Shown here: in pieces, positions 51,294 to 60,111 of the stretch
Layout of the letters: each line of letters opens with the position of its first letter
Position numbering within the stretch: the stretch's first letter is position 1
NCBI GenBank assembly: GCA_964607675.1
Contig: CAZSLC010000002.1
Coordinates: 50,778-114,777, forward strand
From: CAZSLC01 sp964607675
Lineage (GTDB): Bacteria; Bacteroidota; Bacteroidia; Bacteroidales; UBA932
DNA: 64,000 bases
Direction: 5' to 3'
Notes under the pieces: model-generated
Database searches by the model: none
What the model was told of the DNA's origin: nothing
What the model saw: only the letters and a program-made list of their open reading frames with translations
Program-made: the position numbers and the translations under genes

Positions 51294-51932
51294 TTACAAA
51301 TTTTGTCTCCAAGTCTCAGGTGAAAATCTCCAGTTCTTTAAAGATTCTACATCAGATTCTTTGATATACTTTGATGAGAGGGCAATATCAATCAGAGTGT
51401 CGTAGTTTGATAAAGTATGAAGCTCAACATTGGCATTCTCAAAAGAACGTCTTGAAACGTCGAAATTGTATGAAAAAATAGCAACCATACCCTTAATAAG
51501 TGCACCACTCTTGGTTAATGCTTCAACCGCTCCCATTGAACTCATCCCTGTAGATATTAAGTCTTCAATAACTACAGCAGTCTGTCCTGGATTAATGACA
51601 CCTTCTACCTGGTTGCACATCCCATGGCTTTTTGGAGATGACCTAATATAAACAAAAGGCTTATTTAAAATGTCAGCTACGATAGCTCCATAGGCAATAG
51701 CACCAGTAGCAACTCCAGCAATCACATCAACCCCATCAAAATGTCTCTTAATGGTATCCACAATATATCCGCAAATCTCCTTACGAATAGCTGGATATGA
51801 GAGAATTTTTCTGTTATCACAATAAATAGGAGACTTCCATCCAGAAGCCCATGTAAATGGATTTTCAAGATCTAACTTTACTGCCTTAATCTCTAATAAA
51901 TGAGAGGCAACAATTTGTTCGATTGATTTCAT
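51294..51932 (-). CDS. pyrE: Orotate phosphoribosyltransferase
   Basis: PyrE joins orotate to PRPP to give OMP in pyrimidine synthesis. The 212 residues include the orotate/PRPP-facing WKSPIYCDNRKILSYP near residue 31 and the PRPP-binding motif VVIEDLISTGMSS near residue 120. Length is typical. It leads the leftward group with the SRPBCC and rRNA methyltransferase genes and is divergent from the NUDIX gene, with 55 bases between the starts. Confidence 0.94.
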   Translation of the reverse strand: MKSIEQIVASHLLEIKAVKLDLENPFTWASGWKSPIYCDNRKILSYPAIRKEICGYIVDTIKRHFDGVDVIAGVATGAIAYGAIVADILNKPFVYIRSSPKSHGMCNQVEGVINPGQTAVVIEDLISTGMSSMGAVEALTKSGALIKGMVAIFSYNFDVSRRSFENANVELHTLSNYDTLIDIALSSKYIKESDVESLKNWRFSPETWRQNL

Positions 51933-51975
51933 ATATAAAAAGTCTTATGATTTCGTATAATTTCTACAAATATAC

Positions 51976-51983
51976 TAATTTTG
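51976..51983 (+). promoter_or_regulatory. Candidate -7 box for the NUDIX gene
   Basis: TAATTTTG matches TAnnTTTG and ends four bases before the ATG at 51988, implying a start of transcription at or next to the start codon. Confidence 0.45.
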
Positions 51984-51987
51984 TAGC

Positions 51988-52623
51988 ATGTATAGAATAT
52001 ACTTTGAGAAAAGAACGATGTGCATTAGCAGTGATTGCGAGAGGATGCATCATGACTCTAATGGTGTTATTTTTTCCCCAGGAGACATCTTAGATATAGA
52101 TAGAATAGCGGATTTTTTTGATAAATCTAAAGAGATAACTACTCTGTATATTGCCACTGATGACGAAGAGAGCACATTTAAGCAGCTATGCTCCTCATTT
52201 ACCATTATCAATGCTGGTGGAGGTATAGTTACAAATAAAAGGGGTGATGCCCTGATGATATATAGAAATGGGATGTGGGATCTTCCAAAAGGTAAGCAAG
52301 AAGCCAATGAAGATATTAGAAACACTGCCCTCAGAGAGGTGGAAGAGGAGTGTGGCATTAGAGATCTTGAGCTAAAAGAGTTAATTTGTATCACCAATCA
52401 CACTTACCATCTCAATGGCAATTTTATATTGAAAAGGACATATTGGTACAAAATGCTCTATACTAAGCCAACAGAACTAATACCGCAAATAGAAGAAAAT
52501 ATCTCTAAAGCTACTTGGATATCAAAATGTTCGTTACCCATACATCTTAAAGATACATACCCATCCATAATAGAAGTATTCAAAAGGCTATCTAAGGTCA
52601 GTGATAACAATGTCCTTAAATAG
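51988..52623 (+). CDS. NUDIX hydrolase
   Basis: This 211-residue cytoplasmic protein has the full NUDIX box near residues 102-124: the segment starts GKQEANED and ends with the REVEEECGI metal-binding helix. A preceding N-terminal region of about 75 residues (SDCERMHHDSNGVIFSPG) precedes the hydrolase fold and has no match I can name. Such enzymes cleave nucleoside diphosphate derivatives or sanitise nucleotides. The substrate is unknown. It is a single rightward gene, possibly leaderless. Its last 36 bases overlap the convergent LolA-like gene. Confidence 0.88.
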   Translation: MYRIYFEKRTMCISSDCERMHHDSNGVIFSPGDILDIDRIADFFDKSKEITTLYIATDDEESTFKQLCSSFTIINAGGGIVTNKRGDALMIYRNGMWDLPKGKQEANEDIRNTALREVEEECGIRDLELKELICITNHTYHLNGNFILKRTYWYKMLYTKPTELIPQIEENISKATWISKCSLPIHLKDTYPSIIEVFKRLSKVSDNNVLK

Positions 52624-53223
52624 GGAAGGGTCAAAAATGAAATAAGAGTCTGGTCTCTTTTTTACCTCTTTTAGAGAGAGAACATTGGCAATGTAAGTAA
52701 CGTCATCCTTCGAAATATACTCAATAGAGACTGGAAGATTATCTGCTGTATCTATCAATATCCTAACCAAGGTATAATTGAGTTGACTATCTTTAGGTTT
52801 AAGAGAAATCATTTGCAATGAACCATTCTCTCCTTTCACCTTTTTAGGCGAGCCAACCATCTCAAAACAGCTATCAATAGCAGTCAATACAGCAAAAGGA
52901 TTCTCAGTAATCTCACTTTTAGTTGGGTCATTTTTCATTATTACCACTTCTGATGCCTGCTCATCGAAGATCCATTTATTCTTACCATCACATAGTAAAA
53001 TAAAACCAAAAGTGGAGATTTTAAATGCATCCCCTTGAACATCAAACTGACCTTGCTGGAAAGCATCTTTATCCCCTTTACTATAAGCAGCAAAACTAAA
53101 CTCAACCTCGATGCTTGTCATAGAGGACAATTTTTCAGACATCAAATTTGCCAGTTCTTTAGAAGATTGAGCAGACAAGATAGTTGAATAAAATAAAAAG
53201 AAAAATAATAAGGATCGTTTCAT
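52588..53223 (-). CDS. LolA-like outer-membrane lipoprotein carrier
   Basis: A 211-residue periplasmic protein with a signal peptide ending around SAQ (residue 19). The LolA beta-sheet follows, with YSKGDKDAFQQGQFDVQGDAFKIS and the DGKNKWIFDEQASEVVIM strand pair. LolA-type proteins ferry lipoproteins from the inner to the outer membrane. In Bacteroidota a LolA-like gene commonly follows ftsK, as here, with a four-base ATGA overlap. The 3' end overlaps the NUDIX gene on the other strand. Confidence 0.82.
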   Translation of the reverse strand: MKRSLLFFFLFYSTILSAQSSKELANLMSEKLSSMTSIEVEFSFAAYSKGDKDAFQQGQFDVQGDAFKISTFGFILLCDGKNKWIFDEQASEVVIMKNDPTKSEITENPFAVLTAIDSCFEMVGSPKKVKGENGSLQMISLKPKDSQLNYTLVRILIDTADNLPVSIEYISKDDVTYIANVLSLKEVKKRPDSYFIFDPSLFKDIVITDLR

Positions 53224-55757
53224 AAGGTAGAAAGTAATTGTTCAAGTGAATCCAAACTACCAATTTTTACCTGTCGGGCTTTGCTTCCCTCTGAGGGACC
53301 TACAATCCCAGCGGCTTCAAGCTGATCCATAATTCTGCCAGCGCGATTGTATCCAAGGAGCATTTTCCTTTGAATAAGGGATGTAGAGCCTTGTTGCTCC
53401 CTCACAATAAGCCTTGCCGCCTCTTCAAAAAGCTCATCTCTCTCTCCGCTGTTAGCTCTTCCTAAGCCACCTTTGCCCTCATCTGTTGAGACTTCTGGAA
53501 GTAGATAAGGGAGGCCAAATCCTTGTTGACTATGTATATAATTGGTGATTTTTTCAACTTCAGGGGTATCTATAAATGCACATTGTACCCTTGTTGGTTC
53601 GCTGCTACCTGTCAGAACCAGCATGTCCCCCCTCCCAATAAGGTGATTTGCGCCAGTCTGGTCCAAAATGGTCTTCGAGTCAACACTTGAGAAGACTTTA
53701 AATGCAATCCTCGCAGGGAAATTGGCCTTTATTGTACCTGTAATGATATTTGTGGTAGGACGTTGAGTAGCAATGACAAGATGGATCCCGATCGCCCTTG
53801 CAAGCTGGGCAAGGCGGGTAATAGGCTCCTCAATCTCCCTTCCTGCCGTGACGAGTAGATCTGCAAACTCATCAATAATCACCACAATATATGGCATATA
53901 ATCGTGTCCCTTTTGAGGATTCAACTTCCTTGAAAGAAACTTCTCATTGTACTCTTTAATGTTTCTTACAGATGCGGCTTTTAAGAGATCATACCTCGTA
54001 TCCATGAGTTTGCAAAGAGATCGGAGAGTATATATAACCTTTTGGGTATCAGTCAATATGGCCTCATCCTCATCAGGTAACTTTGCAAGGAAATGATTCA
54101 ATAGTGGAGAATATAGCGACAGCTCTACCTTCTTAGGATCCACCAACACCAGTTTCAATTCGGCAGGGTGCTTCTTATAGAGCAGAGAGGTGATGATGGC
54201 ATTGAGTCCAACAGACTTCCCTTGCCCCGTAGCTCCAGCAATCAGGATATGGGGCATCTTAGCAAGATCGAAAGTCATCGTCTCATTAAGGATGGTTTTA
54301 CCAATCACAATTGGGAGGTCAAACTTCGAATTTTTGAATTTAGGATCCTCAAGGACAGAGCGCATTGAGACAATTTTAGGTTTTTCATTGGCCACCTCTA
54401 TACCAACAGCATTGGATCCAATAAGGGTCACTACCCTCACTCCGATTGCTGCCAATGATCTAGCGATATCATCCTCAAGGCGTTTGATCGTGGATACCCT
54501 CACACCTGGTGCAGGAACAACCTCATACAAAGTCACAGTCGGACCTCTCCTAACAGAAATTTTGGCTACGCCGATACGGTAGTTACTAAGGGCAGTAACG
54601 ATATTTTTACTATTTCTGTCCAACTCCTCTTGAGAAACTTCAATCTGCTGATTAGTAGTGTTTTCCATTAGAGTTAATGGGGGCATTGAGTAGTGGGGAA
54701 GGCTCAATCTTGGGTCATACATCTCCCTCCATTTCTCATCGAGCAGCTCATTAGGGATAGTATTCTTGTCTTCAATTATCTCAATTTTAGGTACAACTAC
54801 GCCATTGGCAGTATCCTGTTGTCCATCTGCATCATCTGAAATATTGACATCGGTATCTTCGAGCTCATCCAGCACAATTTCAACCCCTGCACCCTCATCA
54901 ACATCTTCCTCTTCTATATTTCCCACACAAGCCTCTTCCCCATCTGGATCTTCCTCTTGGTTGGCACTGCTCTTTTTATCAGCACTGCTCTTTTTATCAG
55001 CACCATTCTCTTGGTTGGCGCCATCCTCTTTGTCATCTGACATATCATCATCTACATCACTGTCCCTGTCTTTATCAAAATTGAGGTCGGTCTCCAATTC
55101 GAAGCCATTGCCATCTATGGTCACTGTCTTGGGCTTCTTAAATCTATCCAAATATCTATTGAAATAGTCAATGACCTTGTTATTTAATAGGACAATCCAC
55201 AATATAAAAAGGAAGGCAATAATAGCTCCTGCGCCAAATTTGCCAAGCATGGCAGTTAACCACTCGTTGATATAATATCCGTATGAGCCACCTGCCCCCT
55301 GTCCAAAAAGAGTAGAACTATTTGAAAATGAAAAGACAAATGAAAAGAGCATTGACAACACAATACATCCCATAAGAGAGAGAAAAAACAACTTAAAGAA
55401 GTTTAATTTTTTGATTCTCAAAAGGAGTACACCTAATGCTCCAAAAAAGAAAGGAATGACAAAAGCACCAAAACCGAATAGCTTACCCACCAAAAAATTA
55501 GACCAAAAAAAGCCTATTTTTCCCCCTTTGTTTTGTGCAACTATAATATTGTTTATGATATCAGAATCAAGAAGGCTTTGATCTTCCATCCACGTGAAAA
55601 GATAGGAGACAATAGAGCACATGGTAAAGAGAGTCAAAAGAATAAAAAACACACCTAATGAAAAAGTTGCTACCCTTTTCCATCCACTATCGGAGGCAGA
55701 AGCATTTTTTTTTCTTTTCCTATCCCTCTTAACCTTAATGTCATCCTTGTTTGCCAT
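53220..55757 (-). CDS. ftsK: DNA translocase FtsK/SpoIIIE
   Basis: FtsK pumps DNA and resolves chromosomes at the septum. I place the start at the ATG at 55757 (MANKDDIKVKRDRK), giving about 845 residues; the longer frame lies inside the DUF4290 gene. Four membrane helices lie within about 25-190. A very acidic linker (about 210-320) contains the short repeat ADKKSS. The motor follows, with Walker A GATGQGKSVGLNA near residue 510 and Walker B VVIIDEFADL. The C-terminal winged-helix gamma domain (AARLIVREQQGSTSLIQRKM) should read polar DNA sequences. It overlaps the DUF4290 stop by 17 bases. Confidence 0.95.
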   Translation of the reverse strand: MANKDDIKVKRDRKRKKNASASDSGWKRVATFSLGVFFILLTLFTMCSIVSYLFTWMEDQSLLDSDIINNIIVAQNKGGKIGFFWSNFLVGKLFGFGAFVIPFFFGALGVLLLRIKKLNFFKLFFLSLMGCIVLSMLFSFVFSFSNSSTLFGQGAGGSYGYYINEWLTAMLGKFGAGAIIAFLFILWIVLLNNKVIDYFNRYLDRFKKPKTVTIDGNGFELETDLNFDKDRDSDVDDDMSDDKEDGANQENGADKKSSADKKSSANQEEDPDGEEACVGNIEEEDVDEGAGVEIVLDELEDTDVNISDDADGQQDTANGVVVPKIEIIEDKNTIPNELLDEKWREMYDPRLSLPHYSMPPLTLMENTTNQQIEVSQEELDRNSKNIVTALSNYRIGVAKISVRRGPTVTLYEVVPAPGVRVSTIKRLEDDIARSLAAIGVRVVTLIGSNAVGIEVANEKPKIVSMRSVLEDPKFKNSKFDLPIVIGKTILNETMTFDLAKMPHILIAGATGQGKSVGLNAIITSLLYKKHPAELKLVLVDPKKVELSLYSPLLNHFLAKLPDEDEAILTDTQKVIYTLRSLCKLMDTRYDLLKAASVRNIKEYNEKFLSRKLNPQKGHDYMPYIVVIIDEFADLLVTAGREIEEPITRLAQLARAIGIHLVIATQRPTTNIITGTIKANFPARIAFKVFSSVDSKTILDQTGANHLIGRGDMLVLTGSSEPTRVQCAFIDTPEVEKITNYIHSQQGFGLPYLLPEVSTDEGKGGLGRANSGERDELFEEAARLIVREQQGSTSLIQRKMLLGYNRAGRIMDQLEAAGIVGPSEGSKARQVKIGSLDSLEQLLSTL

Positions 55758-56415
55758 TGTTATTGTTCTTCCAACGTTTTTTGTTACCCTTATTGTTTTT
55801 CTTGAACGAAGAATTATTTCTCGGTTGACCATTATTATTTCCCATTATTCCTGGTCTGTTGAAAACCTCTTTATCGGAGATGGTGTCGAGATGAATATGA
55901 TCTGGAACTATTAGTCTACCTTCAGATAACTTCCTGATATCATTGAATATAGTCTCTTCCGATACAGAATCTTTATTCCAGATAAGATATTGTTGCCTCA
56001 TATAGGAAGCGAGACTCTTTATCATGAGGTCTTTCATCTCATCCTCCTCTCTGTTTGCAATAATATCTATCATGTTTTGGATATTTCTACCATAGTGAGT
56101 AGCCTTGATAGGCTTGGTCTCAAGGGGGATTCTTTCAGGTTTAAGTACAAAACTCTCTTTGGTAGGGATCGAATATGGAGAGTCGATATCTATGTCAAAA
56201 TTGGATATCACTTGGACGTGATCCCAAAGTTTGTGTTTAAAATCATTAACATCTCTGAGCTGTGGATTTAAAATTCCCATAATTGTCACGACCGCCTTAA
56301 TCTGTTCATTCCTCTTATCCCTATCCTTAATGGCCTTAACCTGTTCAATCATTTTTTGAATATGTCTGCCATATTCGGGCATCAGAAGTTTTTCCCTTTG
56401 AGTATTATAATCCAT
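55741..56415 (-). CDS. DUF4290 domain protein
   Basis: This 224-residue protein starts at the ATG at 56415 (MDYNTQREKLLMPEYGRHIQKM), which is the conserved N-terminus of DUF4290; the ten codons upstream are not supported. It is helical, with a second GRNIQNMI repeat near residue 110. The tail (about 195-224) is rich in Asn and Lys and ends WKNNNNGKQG, so it may bind nucleic acid. In Bacteroidota it usually neighbours cell-wall or division genes; here it overlaps ftsK. The function is unknown. Confidence 0.82.
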   Translation of the reverse strand: MDYNTQREKLLMPEYGRHIQKMIEQVKAIKDRDKRNEQIKAVVTIMGILNPQLRDVNDFKHKLWDHVQVISNFDIDIDSPYSIPTKESFVLKPERIPLETKPIKATHYGRNIQNMIDIIANREEDEMKDLMIKSLASYMRQQYLIWNKDSVSEETIFNDIRKLSEGRLIVPDHIHLDTISDKEVFNRPGIMGNNNGQPRNNSSFKKNNKGNKKRWKNNNNGKQG

Positions 56416-56432
56416 TGTTATTAATATTTGCG

Positions 56433-56440
56433 CAAATATA
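56433..56440 (-). promoter_or_regulatory. Candidate -7 box for the DUF4290-ftsK-lolA operon
   Basis: On the minus strand TATATTTG matches TAnnTTTG, 17 bases before the ATG at 56415. No clear -33 element. Confidence 0.4.
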
Positions 56441-56464
56441 GTCAATTTTTATCTCAGGAAAGAG

Positions 56465-56472
56465 TATCTTTG
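56465..56472 (+). promoter_or_regulatory. Candidate -7 box for rfbD
   Basis: TATCTTTG matches TAnnTTTG, 21 bases before the rfbD ATG at 56494. Confidence 0.4.
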
Positions 56473-56493
56473 TAGCGATTTTTATATATAATT

Positions 56494-57366
56494 ATGAATA
56501 ATATTCTTGTTACAGGGTCTAACGGCCAACTCGGTTCAGAACTTAGAGAACTAATGGAGGGACGTGATGATGTCTTTTTTACAGATGTTGAAGAGCTAAA
56601 TATATGCGATATTGATGCAGTGGATCAATATATCAGCAATCATAACATTAACTTGATTATCAACTGTGCAGCATACACCAATGTCGATAAAGCAGAAGAA
56701 GAGGAGGAGCAAAAACGCTGTTTTGATATCAATTCGAAAGGGGCAGAAACACTTGCAAGGGTTGCCAAGAGAAACGATCTCACCCTAATACATATCTCTA
56801 CAGACTATGTTTTTAATGGGAGAAAGCGGTCACCATACTGCGAATGGGACAAATGCGATCCACAGAATACGTATGGCAAATGTAAGAGAGCAGGGGAGTT
56901 GGCAATCAAAAAGTTAGGATGTAAAGGGATAATCATTAGAACAGCCTGGCTATATTCGACTTATGGCAACAATTTCGTAAAAACAATGATCCGATTGGGT
57001 GGCGAAAAAGGGACAGTCAGCGTCATAGATGACCAATATGGCACACCCACCTACGCAAGGGACCTCGCAAAAGCTATCATCCATATAGCACCGCAAATTC
57101 TTCAGACACCGAGGTGGGGAGAGATATTTCATTTCACCGACGAGGGGAGTTGCACTTGGTACCAATTTGCAGAAAAAATAATGTCAATGAGTGGCACGGA
57201 TTGCGAAGTCCTTCCAATAACTACCGAAGAATACCCAACAGCAGCAGTACGACCAGCCTATTCCATCCTTGACAAATCATTGATAAAGAAAGCATTTGAT
57301 GTAGAGGTACCCAATTGGGAAAAATCACTACGTGAAATGCTCAAAAAATTGAAAAAGGACATATAA
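56494..57366 (+). CDS. rfbD: dTDP-4-dehydrorhamnose reductase
   Basis: RfbD/RmlD makes dTDP-L-rhamnose for O-antigen or other surface glycans. The 290-residue short-chain reductase shows VTGSNGQLGSELRE near residue 5, NCAAYTNVDKAEEE, STDYVFNGRKRSPY, and the catalytic Tyr/Lys in NTYGKCKRAGE, with GTPTYARDLA further on. It sits alone between the ftsK operon (divergent) and hisS. No other rhamnose genes are in the window. Confidence 0.93.
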   Translation: MNNILVTGSNGQLGSELRELMEGRDDVFFTDVEELNICDIDAVDQYISNHNINLIINCAAYTNVDKAEEEEEQKRCFDINSKGAETLARVAKRNDLTLIHISTDYVFNGRKRSPYCEWDKCDPQNTYGKCKRAGELAIKKLGCKGIIIRTAWLYSTYGNNFVKTMIRLGGEKGTVSVIDDQYGTPTYARDLAKAIIHIAPQILQTPRWGEIFHFTDEGSCTWYQFAEKIMSMSGTDCEVLPITTEEYPTAAVRPAYSILDKSLIKKAFDVEVPNWEKSLREMLKKLKKDI

Positions 57367-57457
57367 CAGAATATAAAAACAACATTTAAAAGAATGTTAA
57401 AAAATAACGTATAACATGTTGTTAAATAAACAATAGATAAAAAGAACATACAACACA

Positions 57458-58816
57458 ATGGCACAAAAACCGTCAATACCAAAGGGGACAAGAGATTTTG
57501 CACCAGCAGAAATGGTGGGGAGAAATTATATTTTCGACACAGTAAAAAAGTCATTTAAAAAATACGGGTATGCCCCATTAGAGACCCCTTCGATGGAGAA
57601 CCTCTCAACCCTCCTCGGCAAATACGGAGAAGAGGGGGACAAGCTTCTATTCAAAGTTCTCAACTCAGGTGAAGCATTCTCATCTATAGATTCAGAGATG
57701 CTCCACTCACTTACAAGCAATGCCATTTCACTCAAAGTGTGTGAAAAAGGTCTTCGCTACGACCTCACTGTACCATTTGCCAGATTTGTAGTACAACATC
57801 AAAATGAGCTCATCTTCCCCTTTAAAAGATACCAAATACAACCAGTATGGAGAGCCGACAGACCTCAAAAAGGGAGGTATCGTGAATTCTATCAATGTGA
57901 TATAGACGTCATAGGGAGCAAATCACTTTTGAATGAGTTAGAGCTTGTACAGATAGTTGATGAGGTATTCACCAATTTCGGGATAGAAGTCGTAGTAAAA
58001 ATCAACAATCGCAAAATACTTTCTGGACTTGCAGAGATAAGTGGGTTTCCAGACAAATTGATAGACATCACAGTAGCCATTGACAAAATAGACAAAATAG
58101 GGCTTGACGCTGTAAAAGAAGAACTACGAGAAAGAGGCCTTAGCGAGAATGGAATCTCAATCATTGAGCCAGTGCTTCAATTAAAAGGAGAAAAAGCGGA
58201 AAAAATTGCAACTATGAAGGAGCTCCTCCAATCTTCTGAAATAGGGATGAAAGGGGTTGCAGAGCTTGACGAACTCTTCCACCTAATTGAAAATGTCGGA
58301 GTAGGGCAGGAGGTCGAAATAGATCTCTCCCTTGCTCGCGGGCTCAACTACTACACAGGGGCCATTTTCGAAGTCAAAGCAAAAGATTTTGCTATTGGAA
58401 GTATTTGTGGAGGGGGCAGATATGACGATCTTACAGGCATTTTCGGACTCCCAGGAATGTCCGGAGTAGGCATCTCATTTGGAGCAGACAGAATATACGA
58501 TGTTCTCCAGGGGCTTGACAAATTTCCAAAAGCAGAGACAGTCGGAACAGTCGCACTATTTGCAAACATGGGAGACAAAGAATTGCAGTATATACTTCCC
58601 ATAGCTCAACAAGGGAGAAAAAGAGGGCTCTCAATAGAGATATATCCTGATCCCGTTAAGCTACGTAAACAATTTGAATACGCCGACAAAAAAGGAATAC
58701 AATACATCCTAATCGCTGGAGAAGAAGAGATTAGCACAAAAACTATCAATCTCAAAAACCTTGCAACAGGCGAACAACAAACCATAACAGTGGAAAAACT
58801 ATACGATAAAATATAA
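57458..58816 (+). CDS. hisS: Histidyl-tRNA synthetase
   Basis: This class II enzyme charges tRNA-His. The 452 residues show [15 protein letters not shown] at the start, motif 2 in [24 protein letters not shown], the histidine-binding [14 protein letters not shown], and motif 3 in [16 protein letters not shown]. An anticodon-binding domain follows from about 360. It lies 91 bases after rfbD. Downstream is the 1.6-kb gene-free repeat block. Confidence 0.96.
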   Translation: MAQKPSIPKGTRDFAPAEMVGRNYIFDTVKKSFKKYGYAPLETPSMENLSTLLGKYGEEGDKLLFKVLNSGEAFSSIDSEMLHSLTSNAISLKVCEKGLRYDLTVPFARFVVQHQNELIFPFKRYQIQPVWRADRPQKGRYREFYQCDIDVIGSKSLLNELELVQIVDEVFTNFGIEVVVKINNRKILSGLAEISGFPDKLIDITVAIDKIDKIGLDAVKEELRERGLSENGISIIEPVLQLKGEKAEKIATMKELLQSSEIGMKGVAELDELFHLIENVGVGQEVEIDLSLARGLNYYTGAIFEVKAKDFAIGSICGGGRYDDLTGIFGLPGMSGVGISFGADRIYDVLQGLDKFPKAETVGTVALFANMGDKELQYILPIAQQGRKRGLSIEIYPDPVKLRKQFEYADKKGIQYILIAGEEEISTKTINLKNLATGEQQTITVEKLYDKI

Positions 58817-58956
58817 CACTACCTGCTCTGCTCACTTCTGCAGCGCGTATCACTCCACTAAGCAGAAGACCTCTGTGATAAAATATACCCTCATATCAGA
58901 TGTCATTACTCAAGCGACTAAATCTCGCTCAAACTGCCAAACGTTTTACCCTCGCC

Positions 58957-58982
58957 ACGGGTGCTCCATTTTGCGCACCCGT
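58957..58982 (+). repeat. Palindromic unit copy 1
   Basis: Arms ACGGGTGC and GCACCCGT around a ten-base loop TCCATTTTGC. Followed by CA rather than the CGA seen in most copies. Confidence 0.85.
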
Positions 58983-59022
58983 CAACAATGTAACTAATTG
59001 ACTCATAACGATAAACGTTTAT

Positions 59023-59161
59023 AAATTCATCACTTTTGCAACGCATAATACGAGGCATACAATCATGTACGTAAGATTTATCAAAGTTTACTACATTAAT
59101 ATTAACAAAATCTCACGCTAAATACTTAATTCACAAATTGTTATCCTCGCCACGGGTGCTC
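59023..59161 (+). repeat. 139-base duplicated segment, copy A
   Basis: Matches 59675-59813 with one difference (C versus T after CAACG), offset 652 bases; ends in the loop of palindrome copy 2. Confidence 0.8.
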
Positions 59162-59177
59162 TAATTTGCGCACCCGT
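59152..59177 (+). repeat. Palindromic unit copy 2
   Basis: Same arms as copy 1; loop variant TCTAATTTGC. Followed by CGAGATTG, so a flanking TCG/CGA pair can lengthen the stem past a two-base bulge. Confidence 0.85.
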
Positions 59178-59331
59178 CGAGATTGTTGCACGTCACATAT
59201 CGAATGTTACCACCCTCACTATCAAAATTCTTTAAAACACAGCCACGGGTGCTCCATTTTGCGCACCCGTCGATTATGTAACTTATTGGTTAACAATGAT
59301 AAGTGTTCTTAAATTCATCACTTTTGCAACG
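59165..59331 (+). repeat. 167-base duplicated segment, copy A
   Basis: By eye this is identical to 59529-59695, offset by 364 bases. The segment begins in the loop of one palindrome and includes the next. Its first 109 bases recur at 59885-59993 with two C-to-T changes. Confidence 0.85.
59245..59270 (+). repeat. Palindromic unit copy 3
   Basis: Consensus arms and loop, preceded by ACAGCC and followed by CGATTATG. It belongs to the first copy of the 167-base duplication. Confidence 0.85.
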
Positions 59332-59515
59332 CATAAACCAAAGCATACAATCGTGCACACAATATTCCACACCATCATTGACCGTTACACGATAGACACT
59401 ATCCCCTACATCGTAAACTACAACATCGTTCATATCAAATCTTTACATACATTCACACCAAATTTTAACCAATTTACATATTTATTTGCTTGATTCACAA
59501 CCAACTACCCTCGGC

Positions 59516-59541
59516 ACGGGTGCTCCATTTTGCGCACCCGT
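59516..59541 (+). repeat. Palindromic unit copy 4
   Basis: Consensus arms and loop; flanks CTCGGC and CGAG can extend the stem by four pairs. Confidence 0.85.
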
Positions 59542-59695
59542 CGAGATTGTTGCACGTCACATATCGAATGTTACCACCCTCACTATCAAAATTCTTTAAA
59601 ACACAGCCACGGGTGCTCCATTTTGCGCACCCGTCGATTATGTAACTTATTGGTTAACAATGATAAGTGTTCTTAAATTCATCACTTTTGCAACG
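59529..59695 (+). repeat. 167-base duplicated segment, copy B
   Basis: Second copy of 59165-59331, with no difference seen. It overlaps the start of the second 139-base duplication, so the copies form a chain. Confidence 0.85.
59609..59634 (+). repeat. Palindromic unit copy 5
   Basis: Consensus arms and loop, within the second copy of the 167-base duplication. Confidence 0.85.
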
Positions 59696-59813
59696 TATAA
59701 TACGAGGCATACAATCATGTACGTAAGATTTATCAAAGTTTACTACATTAATATTAACAAAATCTCACGCTAAATACTTAATTCACAAATTGTTATCCTC
59801 GCCACGGGTGCTC
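59675..59813 (+). repeat. 139-base duplicated segment, copy B
   Basis: Second copy of 59023-59161; ends in the loop of palindrome copy 6. Its first 21 bases are shared with the end of the second 167-base segment. Confidence 0.8.
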
Positions 59814-59829
59814 CATTTTGCGCACCCGT
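59804..59829 (+). repeat. Palindromic unit copy 6
   Basis: Consensus arms and loop, at the end of the second copy of the 139-base duplication. Confidence 0.85.
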
Positions 59830-59871
59830 CGACAACTCACCTCACAACTTCTTCAGCCACAAATCCTCGGC

Positions 59872-59897
59872 ACAGGTGCTCCATTTTGCGCACCCGT
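59872..59897 (+). repeat. Palindromic unit copy 7
   Basis: Left arm ACAGGTGC has one change from consensus, giving one A-C mismatch in the stem; loop and right arm are consensus. Confidence 0.85.
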
Positions 59898-59993
59898 CGA
59901 GATTGTTGCATGTCACATATCGAATGTTACTACCCTCACTATCAAAATTCTTTAAAACACAGCCACGGGTGCTCCATTTTGCGCACCCGTCGA
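59885..59993 (+). repeat. Partial third copy of the duplicated segment
   Basis: 109 bases matching 59165-59273 with two C-to-T differences, then divergence after the CGA that follows palindrome copy 8. Confidence 0.8.
59965..59990 (+). repeat. Palindromic unit copy 8
   Basis: Consensus arms and loop, within the third, 109-base copy of the larger duplication. Confidence 0.85.
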
Positions 59994-60085
59994 CAACGTA
60001 AGTGTCATATTACCAGCCATTTTGCAGATGATTTTGATCATGTAATGCACGTATTATTAATAGATTACACGTCAATACCCTCGGC

Positions 60086-60111
60086 ACGGGTGCTCCAATT
60101 TGCGCACCCGT
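60086..60111 (+). repeat. Palindromic unit copy 9
   Basis: Consensus arms; loop TCCAATTTGC; followed by AGATTGC rather than CGA. Confidence 0.85.

Noticed and set aside
55758..55832. Longer N-terminus for FtsK
   Set aside because: It lies entirely within the DUF4290 coding region; MANKDD at 55757 gives the usual short cytoplasmic tail.
58835..58868. Intrinsic terminator after hisS
   Set aside because: The stem is seven bases with a 20-base loop and no T-run; too weak to call.
58957..60111. CRISPR array
   Set aside because: Units are palindromic and similar in length to repeats, but the gaps vary from 42 to 245 bases, some gaps are themselves duplicated, and no cas gene is present.
58957..60111. 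Integron attC cassette array
   Set aside because: The palindromes lack the GTTRRRY/RYYYAAC boxes, there is no integrase, and no cassette reading frames lie between them.
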